Shown one piece after another: positions 44,508 to 52,876 of a DNA stretch of 64,000 bases. Every line of letters starts with the position of its first letter. Position 1 is the first letter of the stretch. Location: the NCBI RefSeq assembly GCF_009467825.1, contig NZ_WIOK01000007.1, positions 16,468 to 80,467 of the forward strand. The letters are read 5' to 3'. Below the pieces are notes generated by a model. The model saw only the letters and a program-made list of their open reading frames with translations, ran no database searches and was not told where the DNA came from. A program made the position numbers and the translations under genes. The stretch is from Cyclobacterium xiamenense. Lineage in GTDB: Bacteria; Bacteroidota; Bacteroidia; Cytophagales; Cyclobacteriaceae.

Positions 44508-45566
44508 GTGGCATTTGTGGCATTTTCCGGACCTCAGATACGAGGATTGGCAGCTGCGGTACCCGGGAAGCGGATTGTGAATTTGGATTATACGGAAAAT
44601 TTCTCGCAGGAAATTGCCGCGGGTATTGTCGAGAAGACCGGTATTTTCGAGCGTCGGTTTGCCGATCCGAATACCTGCGCTTCGGATTTGTGCCTTGCGG
44701 CTGCGCAGCGTTTGATCCAAGATACCGATTTGGATACCGGTACGGTGGACTTGCTGGTGTTTCTCTCGCAGACGCCTGACTACCGCATGCCAGCCACTTC
44801 ATTGCTTTTGCAGGCAAAACTGGGTTTGTCCAGTAGGTGCATGGCCTTTGATGTGAATCTGGGCTGTTCCGGTTACGTGTATGGATTGAGCCTTGTTTTT
44901 TCCTTGTTACAGACAGGCGGGATACGTAACGCGTTGTTCTTGGTTGGCGAAACCCGATCCCGGGTGTACCATCCAAAGGACAGGCGCGTCGCTTTCTTAT
45001 TTGGTGACGCAGGATCAGCCACCTGGGTCGGAACGGGTAATTCGGGGGATAAAAGTTATTTTAACCTACAGTCGGATGGGACCCGGGCAGATCTGATTCG
45101 GATAAATGGCGGGGGCTACCGGAACCCAAGCAGTTCGGAAACACTGCGGGAGAAAGTGGTAGATATGCATGGGAATATCTCTACAGATGAGCATGGCAGC
45201 ATGGATGGAGCAGAGGTATTTAACTTCCTTATACGGGAAATCCCGCCGCATTTTCGGGATACCCTTCGGTATGCCGGTGTCGGGCTTGGGGATATTGATT
45301 TTTTCCTGTTTCACCAAGCGAATAAATTTATGAATGATTACCTGGCGAAAAAGCTGAAACTTGATGGACAAAAACTTCCTTGTTCCCTGGATAAATTTGG
45401 GAATACGTCCTCAGTCAGTATTCCGCTAACCTGGGTATCAGAGTTGGGCGATAGGGCCAGAGCCGCCGATCGGTTGATGCTTTCGGGTTTTGGAGTAGGA
45501 ATGTCCTGGGCATCCGCCATTCTTTCTCCCGGGTTTTGCCATGTGTCTAAGCTGGTCGAAATTTGA
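44508..45566 (+). CDS. 3-oxoacyl-ACP synthase III family protein (KAS III)
   Basis: A 352-residue FabH-like thiolase-fold enzyme. The catalytic triad is complete: Cys120 in FDVNLGCSGYVYGL, His269 in FFLFHQANKFMND and Asn299 in DKFGNTSSVSIPL. The N-terminal KTGIFERRFADPNTCASDL is typical of FabH-like proteins in secondary pathways. It should condense or transfer acyl groups between CoA and the ACP encoded upstream. Together with the SDR downstream it may make a 3-hydroxyacyl group, or act as an acyltransferase to a sugar. GTG 44508 is chosen: it lies 5 nt after the ACP stop and just before the conserved strand; longer openings would overlap the ACP gene. Confidence 0.9.
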   Translation: MAFVAFSGPQIRGLAAAVPGKRIVNLDYTENFSQEIAAGIVEKTGIFERRFADPNTCASDLCLAAAQRLIQDTDLDTGTVDLLVFLSQTPDYRMPATSLLLQAKLGLSSRCMAFDVNLGCSGYVYGLSLVFSLLQTGGIRNALFLVGETRSRVYHPKDRRVAFLFGDAGSATWVGTGNSGDKSYFNLQSDGTRADLIRINGGGYRNPSSSETLREKVVDMHGNISTDEHGSMDGAEVFNFLIREIPPHFRDTLRYAGVGLGDIDFFLFHQANKFMNDYLAKKLKLDGQKLPCSLDKFGNTSSVSIPLTWVSELGDRARAADRLMLSGFGVGMSWASAILSPGFCHVSKLVEI

Positions 45567-45681
45567 GGGGTGTTTTTTCTGTGAACGTCTCTAAAGGCAA
45601 AAGCCGCCGTTTGCCCACAGTCGAAAGGAACAGAAGAACCTGTTCAAGTGGTGCCCATCTTCTAGTAAAAACCGTCCGCGT

Positions 45682-46452
45682 ATGAGAAAACAAGATCCTT
45701 ACTCCCTGGTTGGCAAAACCATTTTGATTACAGGTGCTTCCTCCGGTATTGGTCGAAGCATTGCCATTCAAAGTGCACAAAAAAGAGCCAAACTCTTGCT
45801 GATGGGCAGAGATCAGGAACGATTGAAAGAAACCCTGTCCATGTGTAAAAACGGATGCAAGCATCAGTCCATTAGCTTGGATTTTACCGTTACCCAGGGC
45901 TGGCAGAACGAAATAGAGCAAGTGCTATCTGAACACGCTCCGTTGGATGGGATGGTACACGCGGCGGGCATATCACCCACCATTCCATTAAAAATTGCTC
46001 AGCACCAACAACTTTTAAATACGTTTGAGTTAAATGTATTTTCCTGCATAAAGCTTATACAGCTATTGACCCGCCCGGGAATCAAAAATAAGCGGGGGAT
46101 GAGTTTCGTGTTACTGGCTTCGGTTATGAGCGAGGCGGGTGAAAAGGGAAAATTTCTCTACAGCATGTCCAAGGCGGCGTTAGTCGCTGCCAGTCGGTCT
46201 TTGGCTTTGGAATACGCTGCGCAACACATGCGTTTCAACTGCATTTCACCGGGAGTGGTCAACAGCCCACTCTCGGAAAAATCTGTTTACCGGGGAGATC
46301 CGGAGGCCATGCAGCGAATGCTAGCGAGACACCCGCTGGGTCTGGGCGAGGTGGCAGACGTGGCGCATGCGGCAGTTTACCTGCTGTCGGATGCGTCGAA
46401 GTGGATGACTGGAAGCAATATGGTGGTGGATGGTGGATACCTGGCCCAATAA
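45682..46452 (+). CDS. SDR oxidoreductase, FabG-like (KAS III module)
   Basis: A 256-residue short-chain dehydrogenase. The cofactor loop is ILITGASSGIGRSIAIQ, then VHAAGISPTIPLK, the serine in FVLLASVMSEAG, the Tyr-x3-Lys in FLYSMSKAALVAAS, and the usual GSNMVVDGGYLAQ end. Beside ACP and KAS III genes it is best explained as a 3-oxoacyl-ACP reductase acting on the acyl chain made by this module; a sugar oxidoreductase role is possible. It is 11 nt before the PglD-type gene. It is not closely similar to the other SDR at 6407. Confidence 0.87.
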   Translation: MRKQDPYSLVGKTILITGASSGIGRSIAIQSAQKRAKLLLMGRDQERLKETLSMCKNGCKHQSISLDFTVTQGWQNEIEQVLSEHAPLDGMVHAAGISPTIPLKIAQHQQLLNTFELNVFSCIKLIQLLTRPGIKNKRGMSFVLLASVMSEAGEKGKFLYSMSKAALVAASRSLALEYAAQHMRFNCISPGVVNSPLSEKSVYRGDPEAMQRMLARHPLGLGEVADVAHAAVYLLSDASKWMTGSNMVVDGGYLAQ

Positions 46453-46463
46453 ACTAACACACA

Positions 46464-47123
46464 ATGAAAAGGATTATTCTTGTAGGAGCTGGAGGACATG
46501 CTGCTGAATTGTACGAGTACATCGCGTATGCGAATGCTGTCCGTTCGTCGAGTATGCGTATGGAGGTAGTCGGAATCATTGACGACAATCCACAAAATTA
46601 CGAGGAATATGCCTATGAGGCTCCATTTCTTGGGTCGATTCGTTCGCATGTTCCGGAATCCGGGGTTCAGTACCTCCTGGGAATCGCCAATCTGAAATAC
46701 CGGGAAGGTTTGGTTCGTTCCTTGCAAGAAAGAGGAGCAGCGTTCACCCGCTTTATTCACCCCATGGCCTTTGTTTCAAAATCAGCCTACATTGGCCAGG
46801 GTGTGGTCATCGCTCCCAATGTGACGATTGGGCCACTGGCAAAAATTGGCGATTTTACCCTCGTAAACAGCCGGTGTAGTATTGCCCACAATACACTAGT
46901 CGGTAGGTACAATTTTTTAAGTCCAAACGTATGCTTTTCAGGGCATACTGCAGTTGGTGACAGCAATATGTTTGGTATCAACAGCGCCACGATCCCGGGA
47001 ATACGGGTCGGTTCCCGAAACAAAATAATGGCGGGACTCACACTCGTCCACTCCATTGGAGACGATCAAGCAGTATTCTATCGGTACAAAGAACGCATCC
47101 TGATGCCAGTTTTGGACAAATAA
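46464..47123 (+). CDS. PglD/NeuD-type sugar acetyltransferase
   Basis: A 219-residue protein with an N-terminal Rossmann-like UDP-binding domain (IILVGAGGHAAELYEYIAYA) and a C-terminal left-handed beta-helix of hexapeptide repeats (GVVIAPNVTIGPLAKIGDF, FSGHTAVGDSNMFGIN). The catalytic histidine is probably in RCSIAHNTLVG. PglD acetylates the C4 amino group of UDP-4-amino-sugars to give UDP-diNAc-bacillosamine. With the aminotransferase at 52877 and the PglC-like transferase at 40759 this forms a plausible bacillosamine set, interrupted by the outer-membrane block. No PglF-type 4,6-dehydratase is in the window. Confidence 0.87.
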   Translation: MKRIILVGAGGHAAELYEYIAYANAVRSSSMRMEVVGIIDDNPQNYEEYAYEAPFLGSIRSHVPESGVQYLLGIANLKYREGLVRSLQERGAAFTRFIHPMAFVSKSAYIGQGVVIAPNVTIGPLAKIGDFTLVNSRCSIAHNTLVGRYNFLSPNVCFSGHTAVGDSNMFGINSATIPGIRVGSRNKIMAGLTLVHSIGDDQAVFYRYKERILMPVLDK

Positions 47124-47247
47124 GACCCGTGCAAATCCCCGATTTTTGGTTTCTGAAATTTTAGGCTGCGCTTTATTTACCTATTATTTCACTTGACAAA
47201 CCTATCTAAAGACCAGTCTGATTTATTGCCTACCTTCAAAATAAAAA

Positions 47248-48240
47248 ATGGAAAGGTTGAGTTTGGATTTTCAGGACGTGTCGGTGCGAAACGGAGTTGA
47301 GGTGGTTCCTTTTGAAAATACATCCCTCGTGGAAGAATTGGCCAAAAAACACGAAATGATAATTTTAGGTTCAGAGTACTTGTTCAAGATGAATGTGCAG
47401 GAAGTGAGGCATTCCGAAACGGCTTTTTACCACGACTTTAAGAATTGGGTGAGCTACGTACTGTTCGCAGGGATCATCAAGCTCGCCTTGAAAAAGTCGA
47501 AAATCGACCTCAAGATCGGACTTTCGCTTGTCGACTATTACCAAAATAATGCACGCTATGGTAACCTGATTAAGCGAAAGACGCTGAACTATTATACCAT
47601 GGGTACGAAGCACCGCAAGACCATCGAGTTTCTAAACGTAGATTTGTATCCAAACGTGTATGCCCAAGGGCTTTTTCTTTACAAGATATATGGAGCTTCC
47701 GAGTTTGTAGTATGGAATTTTTCGAATTTCTGCTTGGAGGGGATGCTTTTTACCAGCGAGAACGGTCCCTTGCAACAAAAGTACGTGGTTGGTAAGGGGT
47801 ATGCCTATTACCAATCAAATTTTGAATCCGATTTGCAAATTGCCCGGGAAAATGAAGGTGAGCAAAATAATTTGACCTACTCGATGGAAAGCTTTTTCAA
47901 AGTTCACCTTCAAAAAAAGATTGATTACCTAATGAAAGGTAATCCCAATCTGCGGATCTTTTTCATTAGCGATGGAACTGTGGAGGTTGCGGATTTTGAA
48001 GCATTTGTAACGATGGCTGGCTCCGAAAGGGAATACACGGTGGTGGACGAGGGGCCGAATGTTTCCTGTCATGGCTTGTTCGAAACTTACTCCAATACCT
48101 TCCACTCAAAGTTGGAACGGGTGTCCGTTGCTGTCAGCCAGGATTGTAGCACCTTCCTTTGCCATAAAAATCATGGGTTTAAGTACAATACCCGACGATC
48201 GGTTCGAAACAAAAAAGTCATTTCGTCCTTTTCGGTATGA
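47248..48240 (+). CDS. Unknown 330-residue protein preceding the outer-membrane block
   Basis: I do not recognise this protein. It has no signal peptide or convincing membrane span. Readable features are an acidic N-terminus, EMIILGSEYLFKMNV, a lysine-rich middle (KLALKKSKIDLKIGLSL, LIKRKTLNYYTMGTKHRK), FVVWNFSNFCLEGML, and a C-terminal RIFFISDGTVEVADF. The alternation of strands with a glycine-containing IGLSLVDYY turn recalls actin-like (ParM-type) ATPases, but the phosphate loops are not convincing. The gene has its own upstream gap of 124 nt and ends overlapping the DUF3575 gene by 4 nt, so it belongs to the outer-membrane operon. Confidence 0.6.
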   Translation: MERLSLDFQDVSVRNGVEVVPFENTSLVEELAKKHEMIILGSEYLFKMNVQEVRHSETAFYHDFKNWVSYVLFAGIIKLALKKSKIDLKIGLSLVDYYQNNARYGNLIKRKTLNYYTMGTKHRKTIEFLNVDLYPNVYAQGLFLYKIYGASEFVVWNFSNFCLEGMLFTSENGPLQQKYVVGKGYAYYQSNFESDLQIARENEGEQNNLTYSMESFFKVHLQKKIDYLMKGNPNLRIFFISDGTVEVADFEAFVTMAGSEREYTVVDEGPNVSCHGLFETYSNTFHSKLERVSVAVSQDCSTFLCHKNHGFKYNTRRSVRNKKVISSFSV

Positions 48241-49019
48241 AATTCAGCATTCAACATATCGTCTTATCGGCATTGTTCGTACTACTTTTTTTATGGGCGG
48301 GGATGATGCCTGCTCGTGCCCAAAGTAGGGAATACCAGGACCGTTCCATCCTCAAGTTAAACCTACCGGCATTGGCGCTGAACACCTATCAATTGCAGTC
48401 CGAATACCTGGCGCATAGAAAATTCTCCCTGGTAATATCAGCACGATACATGCCTTCGGGGCCGCTACCCTATGCCACTCGGTTGGCGTCCGTTGTTGAC
48501 GATGTGTCTGAGTCGGATCTTTTGAAAGCCAGTCTGGAAAATTACGCGGTAAGCCCTGAGATTAGGTATTACCTGGGGAAAAAGGGCAAAGGTAGAGGTT
48601 TTTACCTGGCTTCTTTTTTTCAAATTGCGCGGTACCGTGGAAGTTATGCAGACCTATCGGTTGATTTTGATCTTGGTGAGGAGGTGGCTCCCTACCAGCG
48701 AGAGGTCACCGTAGAAGGTAAATTATACAGCCTGAGCGGTGGCATTTATATAGGAAAGCAGTGGCGCTTTGCACGTAAATTTTACCTCGATTGGTGGATC
48801 GTTGGTGGATCCTATGGACGCAGTAATGGCGTTTTCTCAGCGGATATACCCCTGGACGCGGAGGAGCAAGAGGTAATCCGCGAGGAGCTGGCGTTTACTG
48901 CCGAGTATCCACTAATTCGTGTACAGCCCCGGGTCAACGAATCGGGAATACGGACGGACGTGGAGTCCTTCTGGGGGGGGATCCGAACAGGATTGTGTTT
49001 GGGTATTGTGCTTTATTAA
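48237..49019 (+). CDS. DUF3575-like outer-membrane protein
   Basis: A 260-residue secreted protein. The signal peptide runs to about residue 28 (LFVLLFLWAGMMPARA, cleavage before QSREY). The body consists of amphipathic strands, beginning ILKLNLPALALNTYQLQSEY, with LVISARYMPSG and IRYYLGKKGKGRGFYLASFF, and ends GGIRTGLCLGIVLY, a terminal aromatic residue as in outer-membrane barrels. The opening matches DUF3575-type Bacteroidota outer-membrane proteins. Its function is unknown; the operon context suggests polysaccharide export or surface attachment. Confidence 0.72.
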   Translation: MKFSIQHIVLSALFVLLFLWAGMMPARAQSREYQDRSILKLNLPALALNTYQLQSEYLAHRKFSLVISARYMPSGPLPYATRLASVVDDVSESDLLKASLENYAVSPEIRYYLGKKGKGRGFYLASFFQIARYRGSYADLSVDFDLGEEVAPYQREVTVEGKLYSLSGGIYIGKQWRFARKFYLDWWIVGGSYGRSNGVFSADIPLDAEEQEVIREELAFTAEYPLIRVQPRVNESGIRTDVESFWGGIRTGLCLGIVLY

Positions 49020-49073
49020 CCTTGTTTTCATGTATTTAATTGTTAAACCAAGAATCGAATGAAATTTGTTACC

Positions 49074-50219
49074 ATGAATTTTTCTAAAAAATGGGGGATG
49101 CTGCTGTTGCTGGTCTTCCTGGCCGGTCTGTCGATCAAGTGCAGTACGTCCGAAATGGATTTTATAGATCCCTTTGAATTTGTCACCGAAGAGTTTGACA
49201 ATGTTCCGGATGTGGTGGTGGTAGAAGACCCCGAACCAGAGGTGCAGGAGGTGGAGACGGGAGAGGTTGCCAATCTGGAGGTGGCCGGTGAACTAACGGG
49301 TTCGATTGTGCAGGTAGTAGAGTCGGAGGGCGCTCTGGAATTAGCGGAGGAGACCGAACAAATCGTGGAGAAGGTAGAGGAAACATCCAATGCCGTCCTT
49401 TCTGAGGCACTTGGATCTACTGATGAGGAAGTGTTGACGGAGGCCGTGGAGAGCTTTGAAGAAGAGGAGGCCGTGGCACTGCTAGAGGAGGAAACGGTGT
49501 TGACGGAAGAACAGGAGACCGTATTAACTGCGGTTGAGGCCGCCCCGGAGGCTTTCGAGGAAATCGGCGCATTACTTCCGGCGGTAGAGGAAACCGAAGA
49601 CTTCTCCATTCTTGAGGAAGATGAGGAAGAATTTCCGGACGATATTGACTTTGACCTGGAGTTGGATTTGGAATTGAGTGTTAAAACGAGCGCTAGTGCC
49701 TTGCGTTCGCTCACGCTAGTGGGGCCCTGTGCGGAATCGGCAAATGAGGCTTATGCGGTAGCGGTTGCAAGGCTGGAGCAGCAGCGCGACGCAAACCTGG
49801 CAACCATCAGTCAAAATTACCAACGGCGCATAACGGAGGCAAACAGCCGTCTGGCGGAGCGGACCAATGCGTACAATGCATTTTTTTCGGCCAGGCTAAG
49901 TAGTATTCGCAATAACGTACGGGCAATATTTGCTGCCGCGAGACGGGTGTCTGAACGCGGAGATTTTCGGCGTGCCAGGCAGCTCCGATACTATGCCTTT
50001 GCGTATTCGTATTGGGCGAGGTACTCTCTGTTTCGATTCCGTTTTCGCACATTTGAAACCTTTCGGAGGAGACGGATTTTGGAAATCCGAGAAGCGCAAG
50101 CATCAGCGACACGGCTCGCTGCAAATGTCCGAAGTAATTTTAACCAATCTTTGGTAGTTGCCGATGCCAATCTCCGGGAGGCTTTGGACAGTTGCCACAA
50201 TCAAGGAGCAGGAAATTAA
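49074..50219 (+). CDS. Secreted charge-segregated protein, acidic N-half and basic C-half
   Basis: A protein of about 381 residues with an N-terminal hydrophobic export signal (MLLLLVFLAGLSIKC) that could be a lipoprotein signal, although lysine before the cysteine is atypical. Residues about 30-205 are extremely acidic, with many VEE/EEE blocks (VVVVEDPEPEVQEVETGEV, EEDEEEFPDDIDFDLELDLE). The rest is arginine-rich and helical (RITEANSRLAERTNAYN, RRARQLRYYAFAYSYWARYS). Two cysteines frame the basic part (GPCAES, DSCHNQ) and could pair. I know no family for it. Such a polyampholyte could bind polysaccharide, cations or itself. ATG 49059 is an alternative start. Confidence 0.72.
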   Translation: MNFSKKWGMLLLLVFLAGLSIKCSTSEMDFIDPFEFVTEEFDNVPDVVVVEDPEPEVQEVETGEVANLEVAGELTGSIVQVVESEGALELAEETEQIVEKVEETSNAVLSEALGSTDEEVLTEAVESFEEEEAVALLEEETVLTEEQETVLTAVEAAPEAFEEIGALLPAVEETEDFSILEEDEEEFPDDIDFDLELDLELSVKTSASALRSLTLVGPCAESANEAYAVAVARLEQQRDANLATISQNYQRRITEANSRLAERTNAYNAFFSARLSSIRNNVRAIFAAARRVSERGDFRRARQLRYYAFAYSYWARYSLFRFRFRTFETFRRRRILEIREAQASATRLAANVRSNFNQSLVVADANLREALDSCHNQGAGN

Positions 50220-50235
50220 TTAACGAAATGTAATC

Positions 50236-50973
50236 ATGAAAAAATACACGTTTTTATTCGCTTTACTCGTTCTTATCGGTTCTGCGGAATCGGCAATCGG
50301 GCAAATCCGCCTGAAGAGTATCTATGGAGGCTTTGGTGTTTTTACGCGTTCCTACGAAGGAAACGACGAAACGCGAATGTTTTCGGTTTTTGATATCGAA
50401 GGCGTACCTTCCATTACTCCTTTGGGTACGGTGACGCAGTTGCTGCCTTCGGTAGGATTGGAACTTGGCCTTGCCGAATGGCTATCGCTGGACGGTCGCA
50501 TTGGATTCATCAATAAGAAGTTCACGGCAAGCCAGGTGCTGACAGGATTGACAATAGAAGAGACGATCAATCAGCGTATTCTGCCCGTGTCGGTTGGTGT
50601 CAAGTGGTTAAGCAACGAGCTTCTCGAGAACCGCATGAGTTATTTTTTTGGCGCGGGAGTGAATCGATATTTTATCCAGAACGAGGTGCAGCGCATCGTC
50701 ATTGGCGGACAGGGTAGTGTACGCCCCTCGACCTATGCCGGGAATAATTATGGTGGCTACCTTCAGGCAGGTCTGGATTATCTTTTCGACAGTAACCTTT
50801 CGATTGGTTTTGATGGTAGGTATCATCTGGGTAGTTACGTGCAAAATTACCGAGACACGGAAAATGTCCCTCGAAGGCTGAAAGTTCCAGTCAGGGGGTT
50901 CGAGTTCGGAATCTCGCTAAAGTATAATTTTGGTAAAAGTATGGGGGACGATAACTTAGAAACCAACGAATAG
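50236..50973 (+). CDS. Outer-membrane beta-barrel protein
   Basis: A 245-residue protein with a clear signal peptide (MKKYTFLFALLVLIGSAES, cleavage near AIG-QIRLK) and alternating strands: SIYGGFGVFTRSYEG, LELGLAEWLSLDGRIGFI, MSYFFGAGVNRYFIQN, GGYLQAGLDYLFDSNLSIG, FEFGISLKYNFG. This is a small porin-like or OmpA-like eight-stranded barrel of the Bacteroidota outer-membrane type. It begins 16 nt after the charge-segregated protein gene and overlaps the YjbH N-half gene by 1 nt, so they are co-expressed. Function unknown. Confidence 0.8.
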   Translation: MKKYTFLFALLVLIGSAESAIGQIRLKSIYGGFGVFTRSYEGNDETRMFSVFDIEGVPSITPLGTVTQLLPSVGLELGLAEWLSLDGRIGFINKKFTASQVLTGLTIEETINQRILPVSVGVKWLSNELLENRMSYFFGAGVNRYFIQNEVQRIVIGGQGSVRPSTYAGNNYGGYLQAGLDYLFDSNLSIGFDGRYHLGSYVQNYRDTENVPRRLKVPVRGFEFGISLKYNFGKSMGDDNLETNE

Positions 50974-51752
50974 TGATGCTGGGTTGCGCGATTCGGGGCA
51001 ATGCTTGGCTGGCTGCGTCTATACTTTGCCTGTTTTGCGCACCCGCTTTTTCTCAGAACAACCTAACTGGAAAACCCGGGCTCGTATACAGTCCGCATCC
51101 CTTTGTTACGGATGACAGCCGGTTTGTAAGTACCGTCACGTTTACGCCGGCTGATCATTCGATTAATTACTTTATGTTGGAATATTTGGATGAGGTGATG
51201 GTCAGCGGCTTTCTACCGTTGAACGATCGCTTGTTCTTAAATTTTAATCTCACCTATTTGCCCCAACTTGCTGACAGGGTAGGGATAGGGGATCGTCACC
51301 TGGACCTGAGTTGGTTGGTGGTGAAAGAGAAAGGTGGATGGCTCCCCTCGTTGATGCTGACTGTCACGGCTCCCTTCGGTCAGGCTTCCTTCCTGTCTCA
51401 GGATCTGGTGGTAGTGGGTAAGTCTTTCGCATTTGGTTCCGGTAGCGTCGCCCTTTCCGCAGGGTATGGTTCCCCTTTTTTCTTTTTCGAAGGGAAATAC
51501 ATTCGCAAAAAGCAATTTGGCGTTCGGTATCTGAGTGGTGGCTTCGCCGGGCTGACCTATCGTCCCATTCCCGCAGTGGGATTGCAAGCGGAATATCATG
51601 GACAGGGCACTCATTTTTCCTTGTTCTATTTGTATGAGGATAAGGTAAGTCTTAAGATCAATTGGTTGGAGCTTCAGTCTTTTGGATTTCAGATGACAGC
51701 CTCCTTTCCCCTTGGATTTCAACCCAGAGAAATGAGGCGTTATGATAGGTAG
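50973..51752 (+). CDS. YjbH N-terminal-half-like outer-membrane protein
   Basis: A 259-residue secreted protein (signal ASILCLFCAPAFS, cleavage before QNNLTGK). After it, LTGKPGLVYSPHPFVTDD matches the GxPGL(I/V)xxPxA opening of YjbH/GfcD proteins, outer-membrane components of exopolysaccharide secretion systems (YjbEFGH, GfcABCDE). The strands LFLNFNLTYLPQLAD, RHLDLSWLVVKEKGG and VGLQAEYHGQGTHFSLFY continue the pattern. The family's usual length is near 700 residues, but this protein stops at 259, and the rest is encoded as a second ORF with its own signal peptide. They overlap by 11 nt. Confidence 0.72.
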   Translation: MMLGCAIRGNAWLAASILCLFCAPAFSQNNLTGKPGLVYSPHPFVTDDSRFVSTVTFTPADHSINYFMLEYLDEVMVSGFLPLNDRLFLNFNLTYLPQLADRVGIGDRHLDLSWLVVKEKGGWLPSLMLTVTAPFGQASFLSQDLVVVGKSFAFGSGSVALSAGYGSPFFFFEGKYIRKKQFGVRYLSGGFAGLTYRPIPAVGLQAEYHGQGTHFSLFYLYEDKVSLKINWLELQSFGFQMTASFPLGFQPREMRRYDR

Positions 51753-52872
51753 AGTAGTTTTTTGTTGGGTACTGCTTTCTGGTTTCGTGGATGCGTTTGC
51801 TCAGGTGGAAACCGGACAAGCGTTTGAGAGTGGATTTGAGCAGCTTTTCTACTTTGCTAGGGGGGATTCGGCCTGGGTTGGATACGAACACCGTAATTTT
51901 CGAAATCCGGCTCATGGAATGCTTTATCTGGTCCAAACGCTAGATGCTTCTTCAACTAATTCGTTGCAGTTGGTGCCGCGTTATCATAACGTACCACTCG
52001 GTACCTTTGATGTAAGCGACAGGAATTTCGTACCAACTCTGCCCACTTCTATTTCCGGAAATTTTTCAGCAGGAGATGTTTCGGGTTACCGGCTTCACAT
52101 TCGATTTTCTCCGGATATCCAGGCTCGTTTTGGCAATTTCAACAATCCGGTTCAGGCGAAAGTAAACTTACTGTTGGATACCAAGATTTTCTTGGGATAT
52201 GGACTAGCGCTTTACTCCGGAGTTGTTCTGCCAATCGCCAATAACCTGGATAGCCAGTCCAAAAATGTTCGGCCTGGTCCCACACAACTTCAATACTTTG
52301 GCAGGGTGGGCGAGGCTCATTTTGTTTTCATTTCGGCAGGGACCTTCTTTTATGATCGCTATGGGCTTGATCTACAGTACCGCAAGTTTGATTTTACCAA
52401 TCGCCTTAGTTATGGCTTGGAGGCAGGGCTTACCGGGTTTTATTTCTTTCCACCGGAGGGTTTGTATACCCGTTCCATGAATGATCTGTACGCACTGGTC
52501 GATGTGGAATATTTTTTTCCGTCCCTGTCCAGCTCGGTTGGTTTGAGCGCAGGTCAGTTTCTCTTTAAGGATCGTGGTTTACGTCTGGATTTCGTCAGGC
52601 AGTACGGTAATGTAGACCTGGGACTATTTGCTGTAAGGACCAAAAGCGGTACCAATGTCGGGTTTAACATTGCATTTTCATTGTTTCCAGGAAAGATTTT
52701 GCGCACTAAAACGATTGAAATTCGCACGAATGAAGACTTCCGGTGGGAATACGGGCACAATAACGAAGATGTAGTGGGACGGCGCTATCGGACGGGCGTT
52801 ACCCGTTTGAAAGATTTCCTTCGTCCGTATCATTCCAAATTCATCGCTGGCCAAATTTCCTCTGAATTATAA
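51742..52872 (+). CDS. YjbH C-terminal-half-like outer-membrane protein
   Basis: A 376-residue secreted protein with its own signal peptide (VVFCWVLLSGFVDAFA, before QVETGQ). QLFYFARGDSAWVGYEHRNF-type sequence, followed by AHGMLYLVQTLD, resembles the start of the C-terminal barrel of YjbH proteins (ExRxYRNxxxAL region). Later parts show strands and turns (LFAVRTKSGTNVGFNIAFSL) and FPGKILRTKTIEIRT, close to the family's terminal PPRQ/FPG-type stretch. Having a separate signal peptide argues that the two halves are independent secreted proteins that assemble together, rather than a frameshifted gene. Confidence 0.72.
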   Translation: MIGRVVFCWVLLSGFVDAFAQVETGQAFESGFEQLFYFARGDSAWVGYEHRNFRNPAHGMLYLVQTLDASSTNSLQLVPRYHNVPLGTFDVSDRNFVPTLPTSISGNFSAGDVSGYRLHIRFSPDIQARFGNFNNPVQAKVNLLLDTKIFLGYGLALYSGVVLPIANNLDSQSKNVRPGPTQLQYFGRVGEAHFVFISAGTFFYDRYGLDLQYRKFDFTNRLSYGLEAGLTGFYFFPPEGLYTRSMNDLYALVDVEYFFPSLSSSVGLSAGQFLFKDRGLRLDFVRQYGNVDLGLFAVRTKSGTNVGFNIAFSLFPGKILRTKTIEIRTNEDFRWEYGHNNEDVVGRRYRTGVTRLKDFLRPYHSKFIAGQISSEL

Positions 52873-52876
52873 AAAT

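Noticed and set aside
44299..44976. 225-codon frame on the - strand
   Set aside because: Fully overlaps ACP and KAS III genes whose motifs are intact; composition (Arg/Pro/Ser-rich) is typical of a shadow frame.
47248..48240. ParM/StbA-like actin-type ATPase
   Set aside because: Only a loose resemblance in the strand pattern; the two phosphate loops and the adenosine motif could not be located.
49043..49714. Long serine-rich frame on the - strand
   Set aside because: It is the antisense of the Glu-rich coding region of the charge-segregated protein; GAG/GAA codons read backwards give Ser-rich sequence. No start context or homology.
50973..52872. YjbH interrupted by a frameshift
   Set aside because: Each half has its own signal peptide and start, with an 11-nt overlap; this supports two genuine proteins rather than an error or mutation.
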